Made by a program: the position numbers and the translations under genes. Source: Streptomyces fulvoviolaceus (GTDB lineage Bacteria > Actinomycetota > Actinomycetes > Streptomycetales > Streptomycetaceae). Taken from it: 64,000 nucleotides of DNA. Position 1 is the first letter of the stretch, and the number at the start of each line of letters is the position of its first letter. A model generated the notes under the pieces. The model saw nothing but the letters and a program-made list of their open reading frames with translations, was not told the origin of the DNA and did not search any database. The stretch covers positions 62,001 through 126,000 of the forward strand of contig NZ_JOEY01000030.1 of assembly GCF_000718165.1 (NCBI RefSeq). The letters are read 5' to 3'. Positions 46,137 through 56,162 of the stretch are shown in pieces.

Positions 46137-46691
46137 TCAGTTGGACGCGACGCGTTGCAGCGCCGCCCACCTCAGTTCGTTGAACATCTCCCGGATCAGC
46201 CGGGCGTCACCGCCCTGTTCGCGGCCGCCCAGTCCCGCGTAGATCGAGACCGCCATGTTGGCGTACACCGTCGACTGCCGGGAGGTCATTCCCGCTCTCA
46301 GGAGCGACGTTCGTACGACCTCGACCGAGCGGCGGTCGATCCGCTGCAGCATGTCCCGGACCGCGGAGTCGGACACCGCCCAGGCCCGAAACGCCATCTC
46401 GGTGCGGAATTCGGCGCTCTCCGCGTTCCGGATCGACACGTCGCTGCGCGCGTCGAACCCCAACTCTCGGTCCACGAGGTCGAGTCGCTCCTGACTGACG
46501 ACGTTCTCCCAGTGGTCGAGGTAGGCGTCCTTGAATACCGCGAGGCTGTCGAAGTGATGGTAGAACGAGCCGCGGGTGACACCGAGACGCGCGCAGAGAG
46601 CGACGGCGTTGAGCCCGTCGACCCCCTCGTCGGCCAGGATCGAACTCGCGGCTTCGAAGAATTCCCGTCGCGTGAGCAGGGTGCGTGCCAT
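46137..46691 (-). CDS. TetR-family regulator, candidate for the 18-bp operator pair
   Basis: The 184-residue protein has the TetR helix-turn-helix EFFEAASSILADEGVDGLN and ALCARLGVTRGSFYHHFDSL (about 10-50), then a helical effector domain. It is third in a leftward operon after the nitronate-monooxygenase-like and SDR genes (95-bp gap to SDR). Those have an 18-bp operator in their promoter, so this TetR is a natural autorepressor. Other TetR genes in the cluster are equally possible, and this is inference from position. Confidence 0.88.
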   Translation of the reverse strand: MARTLLTRREFFEAASSILADEGVDGLNAVALCARLGVTRGSFYHHFDSLAVFKDAYLDHWENVVSQERLDLVDRELGFDARSDVSIRNAESAEFRTEMAFRAWAVSDSAVRDMLQRIDRRSVEVVRTSLLRAGMTSRQSTVYANMAVSIYAGLGGREQGGDARLIREMFNELRWAALQRVASN

Positions 46692-46786
46692 GGGGCCATC
46701 TTCTCAGGTCGGCGTGACCGTCCGTTCGAAGACGTTCGATACCTATGCAGGGCAGCGGCCGCTTGAACCGCCGCCCTGACGTCCCG

Positions 46787-47548
46787 TCAGCGGGGTGCCA
46801 TGCGGATGGCGCCGTCGAGGCGGATGGTCTCGCCGTTCAGCATCGGGTTCTCGACGATATGGCGCGCCAGCGCGGCGTACTCCCCCGGGTAGCCCAGCCG
46901 CGACGGATGCGGCACCTGGGCACCCAGTGACTTCACCGCCTCCTCGGGCAGGCTGTCGAACAGCGGCGTGTGGAACAGCCCGGGAGCGATGGTGACCACC
47001 CTGATCTTCAGGCTCGCGAGATCACGGGCGATCGGCAGGGTCATCCCGACGATGCCTCCCTTGGAGGCGGAGTAGGCCGCCTGTCCCATCTGGCCGTCGA
47101 AGGCGGCCACGGAGGCGGTGTTGACGATCACGCCGCGTTCCTCGCCCACGGGTTCGGTCGCGGCCATGCGCTCAGCGACCAGCCTGATCACGTTGAAGGT
47201 ACCGATCAGGTTGATGTTGATGACCCTGGTGAAGTCGGCGAGCGGGAACGCGCCCTTCTTGCCGACCGTCCTGATGCCGTTCGCGATGCCGGCGCAGTTG
47301 ACCGCGATGCGCAGGGGGCCGAGTTCACCGGCGGCCTCGACTGCCGCCGCCACGTCCGATTCGCTGGTCACGTCGGCCGGGGCGAAGGCGGCTCGCGCGC
47401 CCAGCTCCTTGGCGACAGCGTGGCCGTCGGAGGACGGCAGGTCGACGATGAGAACGTTCGCACCCTGCGCGTGCAGTTCACGTACGGTCGCGAGCCCCAG
47501 TCCCGAAGCTCCACCGGTCACCAGGGCGACCGCGTTGCTGATGTCCAT
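46787..47548 (-). CDS. short-chain dehydrogenase (3-hydroxyacyl-CoA type)
   Basis: The 253-residue NAD enzyme has TGGASGLG at 11-18, NCAGIANG, and the catalytic [20 protein letters not shown] with Tyr and Lys in YxxxK. The insertion [20 protein letters not shown] and the [10 protein letters not shown] stretch are typical of the 2-methyl-3-hydroxybutyryl-CoA/HSD10 group. It would oxidise a branched 3-hydroxyacyl-CoA. GGAGAG lies upstream of the ATG. The nitronate-monooxygenase-like gene ends 20 bp before it. Confidence 0.9.
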   Translation of the reverse strand: MDISNAVALVTGGASGLGLATVRELHAQGANVLIVDLPSSDGHAVAKELGARAAFAPADVTSESDVAAAVEAAGELGPLRIAVNCAGIANGIRTVGKKGAFPLADFTRVININLIGTFNVIRLVAERMAATEPVGEERGVIVNTASVAAFDGQMGQAAYSASKGGIVGMTLPIARDLASLKIRVVTIAPGLFHTPLFDSLPEEAVKSLGAQVPHPSRLGYPGEYAALARHIVENPMLNGETIRLDGAIRMAPR

Positions 47549-47568
47549 CTCTTCTCTCTCCTTCGTCG

Positions 47569-48579
<1,011 letters not shown>

Positions 48580-48589
48580 CTAGACGTTC

Positions 48590-48607
48590 TATATCGATCG
48601 ATAGATA
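48590..48607. promoter_or_regulatory. cluster II 18-bp operator, copy 1
   Basis: TATATCGATCGATAGATA has a central TATCGATCGATA palindrome. It lies 50 bp before the nitronate-monooxygenase-like gene, in the divergent promoter with the thiolase. Confidence 0.75.
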
Positions 48608-48660
48608 GTATCGTGATGGATGTCTCGTCGAACCCGGAAGCCTTGACAGGCTCCGACCCG

Positions 48661-48678
48661 TATATCGATCGTTAGATA
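48661..48678. promoter_or_regulatory. cluster II 18-bp operator, copy 2
   Basis: TATATCGATCGTTAGATA matches copy 1 at 17 of 18 positions and is 71 bp away. It lies 50 bp before the thiolase start. Confidence 0.75.
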
Positions 48679-48727
48679 TGTCGGCGGCACCGGCATCCGC
48701 CCGCCGCCCTGGCACCGAGGAACGACC

Positions 48728-49906
48728 ATGACCAGTGCAGTCATCGTGGACGCCGTTCGCACGCCGTCCGGCAGGGGCAAACCGGGCGGCCAACTCTCAG
48801 CGATCCACCCGGCCGCCCTGCTGTCCCACACCTTGCGGACACTCGTCGACCGCACGGGCATCGACCCGGGCCTCGTCGACGACGTCATCGGCGGATGCGT
48901 CGGCCAGGCGGGCGAGCAGACGGCGAACATCACCCGCAGCGCGGTCCTGGGCGCCGGCTTTCCCGAGCACGTACCGGCGACCACCGTCGACCGGCAGTGC
49001 GGCTCCAGCCAGCAGGCGGCCCACTTCGCCGCGCAGGGTGTGCTGGCCGGCGCGTATGACATCGCCATCGCCTGTGGTGTGGAGTCGATGAGCCGGGTCC
49101 CCATGGGCAGCGCCGCGCTCGGCCGCGACCCCTTCGGGCCGGCCGTCGCGGCCCGCTACCCCGAGGGACTGGTCAACCAGGGGGTGGCGGCCGAACTGAT
49201 CGCGGCACGCTGGAAGCTGGACCGCGACACGCTCGACGAGTACGCGGCCCGCTCGCACGCCCGTGCCTGGGCCACCGCCGCCTCCGGTGGATTCGCCGCC
49301 GAGATCGTCCCGGTCCCGACGGACAAGGGCAACGTCACCGCGGACGAGACGGTACGCGTCGGGACCACGCCCCAGGGGCTGGCCGGCCTCAAGCCCGCGT
49401 TCCGCGACGAGACGCTGAGTGCGCGCTTCCCGGAGATCACCTGGCAGGTCACCCCCGGCAACTCCTCTCCCCTCACCGACGGCGCGTCAGCCGTGCTGAT
49501 CATGAGCGAGGAACGGGCCGAGGCTCTGGGGCTGCGTCCCAAGGCTCGTTTCCACACCTTCGCCGTCACCGGCAGCGACCCTCTGCTGATGCTGACCGGC
49601 GTGATCCCGGCGACCCACATGGTGCTCGAACGCTCCGGCCTGTCGCTGGACGCGATCGACGCCTACGAGGTCAACGAGGCCTTCGCGCCGGTACCACTGG
49701 CGTGGCAGCGCGAGTTCGGCGCCGACCCCGAACGCCTCAACCCACGCGGTGGGGCCATCGCCCTCGGCCACCCTCTGGGCGCCTCCGGCACCCGGCTGCT
49801 CACCACGCTGGTGCACCACCTCCAGGCCACCGGAGGCCGGTACGGCCTGCAGACGATGTGCGAGGGCGGCGGTCTGGCCAACGCCACCGTCATCGAACGC
49901 CTCTAG
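48728..49906 (+). CDS. acetyl-CoA C-acyltransferase (thiolase)
   Basis: The 392-residue thiolase has the acyl-enzyme Cys91 in DRQCGSSQQAAHF, GGAIALGHPLGASGTR with the catalytic His, and LQTMCEGGGLANA near the C terminus. It opens a rightward operon (thiolase, HpaB-like, racemase, crotonase, acyl-CoA dehydrogenase), with operator copy 2 fifty base pairs upstream. It is distinct in sequence from the cluster I thiolase, and so may act on a different chain. Confidence 0.94.
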   Translation: MTSAVIVDAVRTPSGRGKPGGQLSAIHPAALLSHTLRTLVDRTGIDPGLVDDVIGGCVGQAGEQTANITRSAVLGAGFPEHVPATTVDRQCGSSQQAAHFAAQGVLAGAYDIAIACGVESMSRVPMGSAALGRDPFGPAVAARYPEGLVNQGVAAELIAARWKLDRDTLDEYAARSHARAWATAASGGFAAEIVPVPTDKGNVTADETVRVGTTPQGLAGLKPAFRDETLSARFPEITWQVTPGNSSPLTDGASAVLIMSEERAEALGLRPKARFHTFAVTGSDPLLMLTGVIPATHMVLERSGLSLDAIDAYEVNEAFAPVPLAWQREFGADPERLNPRGGAIALGHPLGASGTRLLTTLVHHLQATGGRYGLQTMCEGGGLANATVIERL

Positions 49907-49957
49907 GCGATCCCCTCCGCAAGCAACCTTTCTCCTCGACTCAGAAAGAGCGATCCA

Positions 49958-51358
49958 ATGACCTTGCGTACCGTCAAGGAGTACCGCGAAGGGCTGCGCG
50001 ACGGCAGGTCCGTCTTCTACCGCGGCCGCCGCGTCCCCGACGTCGTCCACGATCCCGAGCTGTCCGCCGCGGTCGACCACTCGGCACTCTGCTACGGCAT
50101 CGCCGACTCCCACCCGGAACTCGCCGTCGCCCAGGGGCCCACCGGTGCCTACTCGGCCTTCTACCAGGTTCCGCGGAACGCGGAGGAACTGCGCGCCCGG
50201 GGTGAGCTCATCGAGACCGTGTCCACTCTCGGAGCCGGCACGATCGTGCTCAAGGAGGTGGGCAGCGACGCCTTGTTCGCCCTGCTGCGGTCGCTGGACG
50301 GCGTCGACCTGGAGAAGGCGCGGGCGTATCACCAGCGCGTGTGCGACGAGGACCTGGCGCTCGCGGTGGCGCAGACGGACGTCAAGGGTGACCGTTCACT
50401 TCCCCCGCACCAGCAGGCCGACCCCGACCTCTACCTCCACGTCGTCGACGAGGACGCTGAGTCGATCACGGTGCGCGGGGCCAAGTGCCACACCTCCTTC
50501 TCGGCGAACGCCGACGAACTGATCGTGCTCCCCACCCGCGCCATGGGGCCGGAGGACCGGGACTACGCGATCTCGTTCGCCATCCCGATCGACACACCCG
50601 GCCTGCACCTGTACGTCTCGCCGTACTCGGCCGGGGAGCGAAACGACTTCGAGTTCCCGCTGTCGTCGAAGCACAAGCTGCTCGAAAGCCTGACGGTGTT
50701 CGACAACGTACGGGTGCCCAAGGAGCGCGTCTTCCTCGACCGCCGCCCAGAGCTGGCCGGCCCGCTGGCGATCGCGTTCGTCGACTACCACCGCTTCACC
50801 GCCATCAACTACAAGCTGCCGCTGCTGGACATCCTCGTCGGGGCGGCCTCGCTCATCGCCGAGTACAACGGCATCAGCCGAGCCGGCCACGTCCGGGACA
50901 AGATCGCCCAGTTGATCGCCTACGCCGAGACCGTCCGCGGACTCGCCGAGCTTGCCGCGGTCCGGTCGCGGCCGGGGCAGCACGGAATCCAGCAGCCCGA
51001 CCCGCTCGCGGTCAACACCGCCAAGTACACCTTCGCCCACGGCTACCACGACGCCGTCGCCAAACTGATGGACCTCTCCGGCGGTCTGCTGATCACGGGC
51101 CCCGGCGGCGAGGACTGGGACGACCCTGACATCCGCGCGGTACTCGAGAAGTACTACGCCGCCGCCGTCCCCGCCGAGCAGCGACTGCGGATGCTCAACT
51201 TCATCGGCGATCTGACCGCTCGTGACTACGGCGGCTACCAGGCCGTGCTGGCGACTCATGCCGAAGGCTCGTTGGAAGCCGAGAAGATGCAGATCGCCCG
51301 CTCCTACGACCCCGCCCGGGCCCGCGCGTTCGTCACGCGGCTCGCCGGCCTCGGCTGA
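49958..51358 (+). CDS. HpaB/AbfD-family flavoprotein without the Fe-S ligands
   Basis: The 466-residue protein has the acyl-CoA-dehydrogenase-like fold of 4-hydroxyphenylacetate hydroxylase HpaB and 4-hydroxybutyryl-CoA dehydratase AbfD. It has TDVKGDRSLPPHQQADPDLY, VRGAKCHTSFSANADELIVL and PTRAMGPEDRDYAISFAIPI, near-identical in style to AbfD. AbfD binds a 4Fe-4S cluster with three Cys and one His. Here the His region reads DYHRFTAINYK with no Cys, and the two N-terminal ligand cysteines are not seen. It is probably FAD-dependent but lacks the cluster, so the reaction is not classical dehydration. It lies between thiolase and racemase genes. Confidence 0.85.
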   Translation: MTLRTVKEYREGLRDGRSVFYRGRRVPDVVHDPELSAAVDHSALCYGIADSHPELAVAQGPTGAYSAFYQVPRNAEELRARGELIETVSTLGAGTIVLKEVGSDALFALLRSLDGVDLEKARAYHQRVCDEDLALAVAQTDVKGDRSLPPHQQADPDLYLHVVDEDAESITVRGAKCHTSFSANADELIVLPTRAMGPEDRDYAISFAIPIDTPGLHLYVSPYSAGERNDFEFPLSSKHKLLESLTVFDNVRVPKERVFLDRRPELAGPLAIAFVDYHRFTAINYKLPLLDILVGAASLIAEYNGISRAGHVRDKIAQLIAYAETVRGLAELAAVRSRPGQHGIQQPDPLAVNTAKYTFAHGYHDAVAKLMDLSGGLLITGPGGEDWDDPDIRAVLEKYYAAAVPAEQRLRMLNFIGDLTARDYGGYQAVLATHAEGSLEAEKMQIARSYDPARARAFVTRLAGLG

Positions 51359-51369
51359 GGTGATCGGGC

Positions 51370-52464
51370 ATGACGGGACCGTTGACAGGACTGCGCGTCG
51401 TGGAGCTCGGCGGGATCGGACCCGGTCCGCACGCGGCGATGATCCTGGCCGACCTCGGCGCCGACGTCGTACGCGTCGAACGCCCGCAAGGAACGCTCGA
51501 CCTCACCAGCGGCAAGCCCGACCACCTGCTGCGTGGGCGCAGGTCAGTGGCGGCCGACCTCAAAACACCGCGGGGCCGTGACGTGGTGCTGCGTCTGGTG
51601 GAGCGGGCCGACGTGCTCATCGAAGGATTCCGGCCCGGGGTCGCCGAGCGCCTCGGGGTCGGTCCGGAGGACTGCCACCGGGTCAACTCCCGTCTCGTGT
51701 ACGGGCGGATGACCGGGTGGGGCCAGGAAGGGCCGATGGCCCAGCGCGCCGGGCACGACATCAACTACATCAGCCTCACCGGCGCCCTGCACGCCATCGG
51801 ACGGCGCGGCGAGCGGCCCGTGCCCCCGCTCAACCTCGTCGGCGACTTCGGCGGCGGCTCGATGTTCCTGCTGACCGGCGTTCTTGCCGCGCTGTGGGAA
51901 CGGGAACGCTCGGGCGAGGGCCAGGTCGTGGACGCGGCGATGGTCGACGGCACCAGCGTGCTGCTCCAGATGATGTGGACGATGCGCGGCCAGGGCACCT
52001 GGTCCGACGAACGGGGCGTCAACCTGCTCGACGGCGGCGCTCCGTTCTACGACACCTACACCTGCCAGGACGGCCGCCATGTCGCCGTGGGCGCCATCGA
52101 GCCGGAGTTCTACAGGGCCTTCCTCGCTGGGCTCGGACTCGACCCGTCCGCTCTGCCCGATCAGTGGGACCGGGACAAGTGGCCCATACTGCGGGCCCGG
52201 ATCGCCGAGGCGTTCCTCGCCCGGCCCCGCGACGAGTGGGCCAAGGTCTTCGACGGCACCGACTCGTGTGTCACCCCGGTCTTGGAGCCCGAGGAAGTCC
52301 CGCTCCACCCGCATCTGGCCTCGCGCGGCACGCTCATGGAGATCGACGGGATGTGGCAGGCCGCACCGGCGCCACGCTTCTCCCGGACCGTTCCGGACAC
52401 GCCCTCCCCCGCCGGGGTGCCCGGGGCGGACACACAGGCCGTACTCGCCGACTGGGAAGCCTGA
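51370..52464 (+). CDS. alpha-methylacyl-CoA racemase (CaiB/BaiF family III CoA transferase fold)
   Basis: The 364-residue enzyme matches the mycobacterial racemase MCR. The catalytic His129 is in [15 protein letters not shown] and Asp159 in [15 protein letters not shown], close to the known MCR pair His126 and Asp156. It interconverts R and S 2-methylacyl-CoA so that methyl-branched chains can enter beta-oxidation. Its presence is strong evidence for a methyl-branched substrate, such as an isoprenoid or sterol side chain. It is 11 bp after the HpaB-like gene. Confidence 0.93.
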   Translation: MTGPLTGLRVVELGGIGPGPHAAMILADLGADVVRVERPQGTLDLTSGKPDHLLRGRRSVAADLKTPRGRDVVLRLVERADVLIEGFRPGVAERLGVGPEDCHRVNSRLVYGRMTGWGQEGPMAQRAGHDINYISLTGALHAIGRRGERPVPPLNLVGDFGGGSMFLLTGVLAALWERERSGEGQVVDAAMVDGTSVLLQMMWTMRGQGTWSDERGVNLLDGGAPFYDTYTCQDGRHVAVGAIEPEFYRAFLAGLGLDPSALPDQWDRDKWPILRARIAEAFLARPRDEWAKVFDGTDSCVTPVLEPEEVPLHPHLASRGTLMEIDGMWQAAPAPRFSRTVPDTPSPAGVPGADTQAVLADWEA

Positions 52465-52474
52465 GAGGAACTCC

Positions 52475-52843
52475 ATGACGCGTACAAGCCGCCGGTACGA
52501 CCGACACGATGGCGATGGACAGCACCTTTTCATTCAGCAGTTCACGGAGTGGGCAGACCGGCTCGCGCAACGGATCGTCCCCGCGGCGGTCGCGCACCGG
52601 CCGCGCCGGGGTGCGGCTCCTTCCCCTGGCACGCCGGTGGGTCCCTCTCTCGGTAGGCCTGTGCGCTCCTCCCTTCGCGAGCTCCCGGAAGCAGCCGTAC
52701 CCCTCGGTTCGGCGGCCTGTCAGCGCGGACGGCCTACCGGCCGAGCCACCTGCGGAGCCGAGCCAACGGAGCCACCGGCGGTGACCGCCACCCACCACCC
52801 CCGGTCCTCCCGGACCGGCCAACCCACTGGGGGACACCGATGA
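52475..52843 (+). CDS. possible 122-residue ORF of unknown function
   Basis: An ATG follows GAGAGGAA by 4 nt and its stop overlaps the next start (ATGA at 52840-52843), both hallmarks of a real coupled gene in this operon. The peptide starts MTRTSRRYDRHDGDGQHLF then IQQFTEWADRLAQRIVPAAV, which is protein-like. Its second half is a proline, serine and arginine-rich stretch with no family. It fills the 375-bp gap between racemase and crotonase. It may be a novel small protein or a degraded gene. Confidence 0.35.
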   Translation: MTRTSRRYDRHDGDGQHLFIQQFTEWADRLAQRIVPAAVAHRPRRGAAPSPGTPVGPSLGRPVRSSLRELPEAAVPLGSAACQRGRPTGRATCGAEPTEPPAVTATHHPRSSRTGQPTGGHR

Positions 52844-53613
52844 CTGCCCCGATCCTGGTCGAGCACGACGAATCCGTACTGCGGATCACCCTGAACCGAC
52901 CCGACCGTCTGAACGCCCTCACCACCGAGATGCTGACGCTCACCGCCGAAGCGGTCGAGGCCGCCGGGGAGGACTCCGGCGTACGTGTCGTGGTGCTCGG
53001 CGGCGCGGGACGCGCGTTCAGCGCCGGCGCCGACCTCGCTGGCAACGAGGCCGAGGAGGTGCCCGGCACCGGCACCATCGACGCGGCCAACCGCCTCACG
53101 CTGGCCCTGCGACAGGTACCCAAGCCGGTACTGGCAGCGGTCAACGGCCCCGCGGTGGGGGTCGGCTGCTCCCTCGCCCTCGCCGCGGACCTCGTTGTCG
53201 CCCAGAAATCGGCCTACTTCCTGCTCGCCTTCACCCGCGTGGGTCTCATGCCCGACGGCGGCGCGACCGCACTCGTACCGGCGGCCATCGGCCGGGCCCG
53301 CGCCATCCGCATGACCATGCTCGGCGAACGCGTCCCCGCCTCCCTCGCTGCCGAGTGGGGCCTGATCACCCACGCCGTGCCCGACAACACCTTCGAGACC
53401 GAGATCGAACGGTTGGCCACGCAGCTCGCGGAAGGACCCACAGCGGCGTACGCCCGGACGAAACATGCCCTCAACGCGTCATCACTGGCGCAGTTGGAAC
53501 ACGCACTCGCCGTCGAACGCGAGGGACAGTCCTATCTGTTCACCACCTCAGACTTCGCAGAAGGCGTCGCCGCCTTCCGTGAGAAGCGCCTCCCCCGCTT
53601 CGCGGGAAAGTGA
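52840..53613 (+). CDS. enoyl-CoA hydratase/isomerase
   Basis: The 257-residue crotonase has GAGRAFSAGADLAGN near 65, NGPAVGVGCSLALAADLVV and FTRVGLMPDGGATALVPAAI. As in the cluster I crotonase, PDGG replaces the classical Glu positions, suggesting isomerase-type chemistry such as a delta3-delta2 shift. It overlaps the small ORF and is followed by an acyl-CoA dehydrogenase gene. Confidence 0.9.
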   Translation: MTAPILVEHDESVLRITLNRPDRLNALTTEMLTLTAEAVEAAGEDSGVRVVVLGGAGRAFSAGADLAGNEAEEVPGTGTIDAANRLTLALRQVPKPVLAAVNGPAVGVGCSLALAADLVVAQKSAYFLLAFTRVGLMPDGGATALVPAAIGRARAIRMTMLGERVPASLAAEWGLITHAVPDNTFETEIERLATQLAEGPTAAYARTKHALNASSLAQLEHALAVEREGQSYLFTTSDFAEGVAAFREKRLPRFAGK

Positions 53614-53769
53614 GCGCGGGGCCGGCCCGGGCCTTGGCGCCAAGTGCGTGGAGGCTTCACGGGGCCGCGGACGAGCGGCTAACTGTTCGCTCCCGCCGTC
53701 GCCCCGGCGTTCCCCTTGAGTTCCCATCCTCCCGTGAGACCCCGTCCACTACTGAAAGGTAGGGCCCGC

Positions 53770-54924
53770 ATGGAACGCGGCCTGTACACCCCGGACCACG
53801 AGGACTTCCGCGCCAGCGTCCGGAAATTCGTCGAGCGTGAAATCGTGCCCCACCGTCAGAAATGGGAGGAACAGCGGCTGGTCGACCGCCAGGTGTGGCA
53901 GGTGGCGGCCCGCCAGGGGATCATCGGGCTGGGCGTACCCGAGGAGTACGGCGGCGGCGGTGAGAGCGACATCCGTTTCCGCTCGGTGGTGATGGAGGAA
54001 CTGGCCGCTGTCGGCGCAGCGTCGGTCCAGTTGGGCTTCAGCCTCACCGAGGACATCGCCATGCCGTACTTCCTCGAACTCGGCAACGAGGAGCAGAAAC
54101 AGCGCTGGCTGCCGGGGCTCGCCGCCGGCGAGCTGATCTCCGCCATCGCCATGACCGAGCCCGACGCGGGAAGCGACCTGCAGGGCATGCGTACGACCGC
54201 CGTGCGCGAGGGCGACCACTGGCTCCTCAACGGAACCAAGACCTTCATCACCAACGGAATCCAGGCCGACCTGGTCATCGTCGCGGCGCGCACCGAGCCG
54301 TCCGCGGGGTCCCGGGGGATCAGTCTGTTCGTGGTGGAACGGAACACCCCGGGCTTCGACCGTGGCCGCAAGCTGGAGAAGATCGGCCTGCACGGCCAGG
54401 ACACGGCCGAGCTGTTCTTCCGCGACGCCCGAGTACCCGCCGCCAACCTGCTCGGCGAGCCAGGTAGCGGGCTGCGCCACCTGATGCGGTGCCTGCCACG
54501 CGAGCGCCTCGCCATCGCGATGAGCGCCCAGGCCGCCGCCGAGGCCGCGTTCGGATGGACCCTGGAGTACGTACGGGAGCGCACGGCCTTCGGTCGGCCG
54601 ATCGCCACCTTCCAGAACACCGCGTTCGCCCTCGCCGAGATGCGGACCGAGTTGGATGTCAGCCAGGCCTTCATCGACCGGGCGATGCTCGCCCTGAACG
54701 CGAACCAGCTCACCGTGGAGGACGCGGCCAAGGCGAAGTGGTGGGCGACCGAACTGCAGCAGCGGATCACCGACCGCGGCCTGCAACTCCACGGTGGCTA
54801 CGGCTACATGGCCGAGTATCCGATTGCCCAGGCGTTCCTCGACGGCCGGGTCCAGTCCATCTACGGCGGCACCACCGAGATCATGAAGGAGATCATCAGC
54901 CGACCGCTGATCAGGCCGAGCTGA
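53770..54924 (+). CDS. acyl-CoA dehydrogenase
   Basis: The 384-residue FAD enzyme has AMTEPDAGSDLQGMRTTAV near 133, NGTKTFITNGIQADLVI and GLQLHGGYGYMAEYPIAQAF. The catalytic Glu position is in IYGGTTEIMKEI. This resembles the long-chain and branched acyl-CoA dehydrogenase group. I chose the ATG at 53770, after GGTAGGG, instead of an upstream frame start at 53716. It is part of the rightward cluster II operon. Confidence 0.93.
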   Translation: MERGLYTPDHEDFRASVRKFVEREIVPHRQKWEEQRLVDRQVWQVAARQGIIGLGVPEEYGGGGESDIRFRSVVMEELAAVGAASVQLGFSLTEDIAMPYFLELGNEEQKQRWLPGLAAGELISAIAMTEPDAGSDLQGMRTTAVREGDHWLLNGTKTFITNGIQADLVIVAARTEPSAGSRGISLFVVERNTPGFDRGRKLEKIGLHGQDTAELFFRDARVPAANLLGEPGSGLRHLMRCLPRERLAIAMSAQAAAEAAFGWTLEYVRERTAFGRPIATFQNTAFALAEMRTELDVSQAFIDRAMLALNANQLTVEDAAKAKWWATELQQRITDRGLQLHGGYGYMAEYPIAQAFLDGRVQSIYGGTTEIMKEIISRPLIRPS

Positions 54925-55072
54925 GCAGCAGCGGCCGGCTGTGAGCGGTTCTCTGCCGCCGGCCACGAGCCCTGCCGCCGCGTGAAGCGGAGTTCGGCGG
55001 CCACGGAGCAATGATCGCCAAGCACGCCTGTGAAACCGAATAATCCGAAATCATCAGAATCTGGAAGGCGCG

Positions 55073-55879
55073 ATGACCACAGAGCAGTTCGCCGAGAACG
55101 CCGCCGCAGCGGTCCTGGAACGTAACGGCCCTATCGCAGTTATCACTCTCAATCGCCCTAAAGCCCTCAATGCAGTGAATGCGGAGCTCTCCTCCGCAGT
55201 CGGTGCCGCGCTGGATGAGTTCGCAGCGGACCCTGAACTCCGGGTTGCCGTGCTGACCGGAGCGGGCCGCGCGTTTTGCGCCGGGATGGACCTCAAGGCC
55301 GCCGCCGCAGGTCTTCCGGTCATGGCCCCTGGCAACGAGGAGTGGGGATTCGGCGGTGTGGTGAGCCATTGGGTGGACAAACCGCTGATAGCGGCAATCA
55401 ACGGCCTCGCGCTGGGCGGTGGCGCCGAGATCGCCCTGGCGTGTGATCTAGCCGTCGCCGACGAGAACGCGGTGATCGGGCTTCCGGAAGTGCGTCGGGG
55501 TCTCATCCCGGGAGCCGGTGGGGCCATCCGGCTGCCGCGCGTGATTCCCCGGAACGTAGCGCTGGAGATGCTCTTCACCGGCGAGCCGATCACCGCGGCG
55601 ACCGCGGCCCGGTGGGGCCTTGTCAACAAGGTGACGCCTGCCGGCAAGTCCGTGGAGGCTGCCCTGGAACTGGCCGAAGCGATCGCCGTCGGTGCACCGA
55701 TGGCGCTCGGCGCCGTCAAGCGGCTCGTCCACGCCTCCCCTGACCTCGGTTCCGATTGGGAGTCCATGGCCTGGGCCGAGAACGACCACGAATGGGCGTT
55801 GATCAACGCCAGCGCGGACGCGCTGGAAGGTCCGCGGGCCTTCCTCGAAAAGCGCCCGCCACGCTGGCTCGGCCGCTGA
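55073..55879 (+). CDS. enoyl-CoA hydratase (EchA-like)
   Basis: The 268-residue crotonase has GAGRAFCAGMDLKAAAAGL, NGLALGGGAEIALACDLAV, and GLPEVRRGLIPGAGGAIRLPR. The last carries the first catalytic Glu, but a Gly at the second. It hydrates an unsaturated acyl-CoA. Codon use is somewhat less G/C-biased near its start (CTCAATCGCCCTAAAGCC) than in neighbours. It ends in PRWLGR like steroid-pathway EchA19-type proteins, a suggestion only. It precedes a TetR gene in the same direction. Confidence 0.9.
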   Translation: MTTEQFAENAAAAVLERNGPIAVITLNRPKALNAVNAELSSAVGAALDEFAADPELRVAVLTGAGRAFCAGMDLKAAAAGLPVMAPGNEEWGFGGVVSHWVDKPLIAAINGLALGGGAEIALACDLAVADENAVIGLPEVRRGLIPGAGGAIRLPRVIPRNVALEMLFTGEPITAATAARWGLVNKVTPAGKSVEAALELAEAIAVGAPMALGAVKRLVHASPDLGSDWESMAWAENDHEWALINASADALEGPRAFLEKRPPRWLGR

Positions 55880-56162
55880 ACGCCCTCGACGCATCCACGG
55901 TCGGCGACATAGCCGGTGTCGCTGCGGCCGACGATCCAACGCGAGGTAGATCGGGCTGCCAGGCGGACTCCGAGCGCACGGCCGTCCCGTGTCGTACCGC
56001 GCGTGCCGAGCCACCCACACGATTGTCCGACGTACCGGCCAGGAGGCAGCACGGCCCACCTGGTCATGCGGCCGCAGACCACGGGCTACCGGTGCTGCCT
56101 GTAACCTCCCCAGCGGGGGTACAGCACGGTCTGTGCAGGGGACAGCTACAAGGGAGAGGTAC

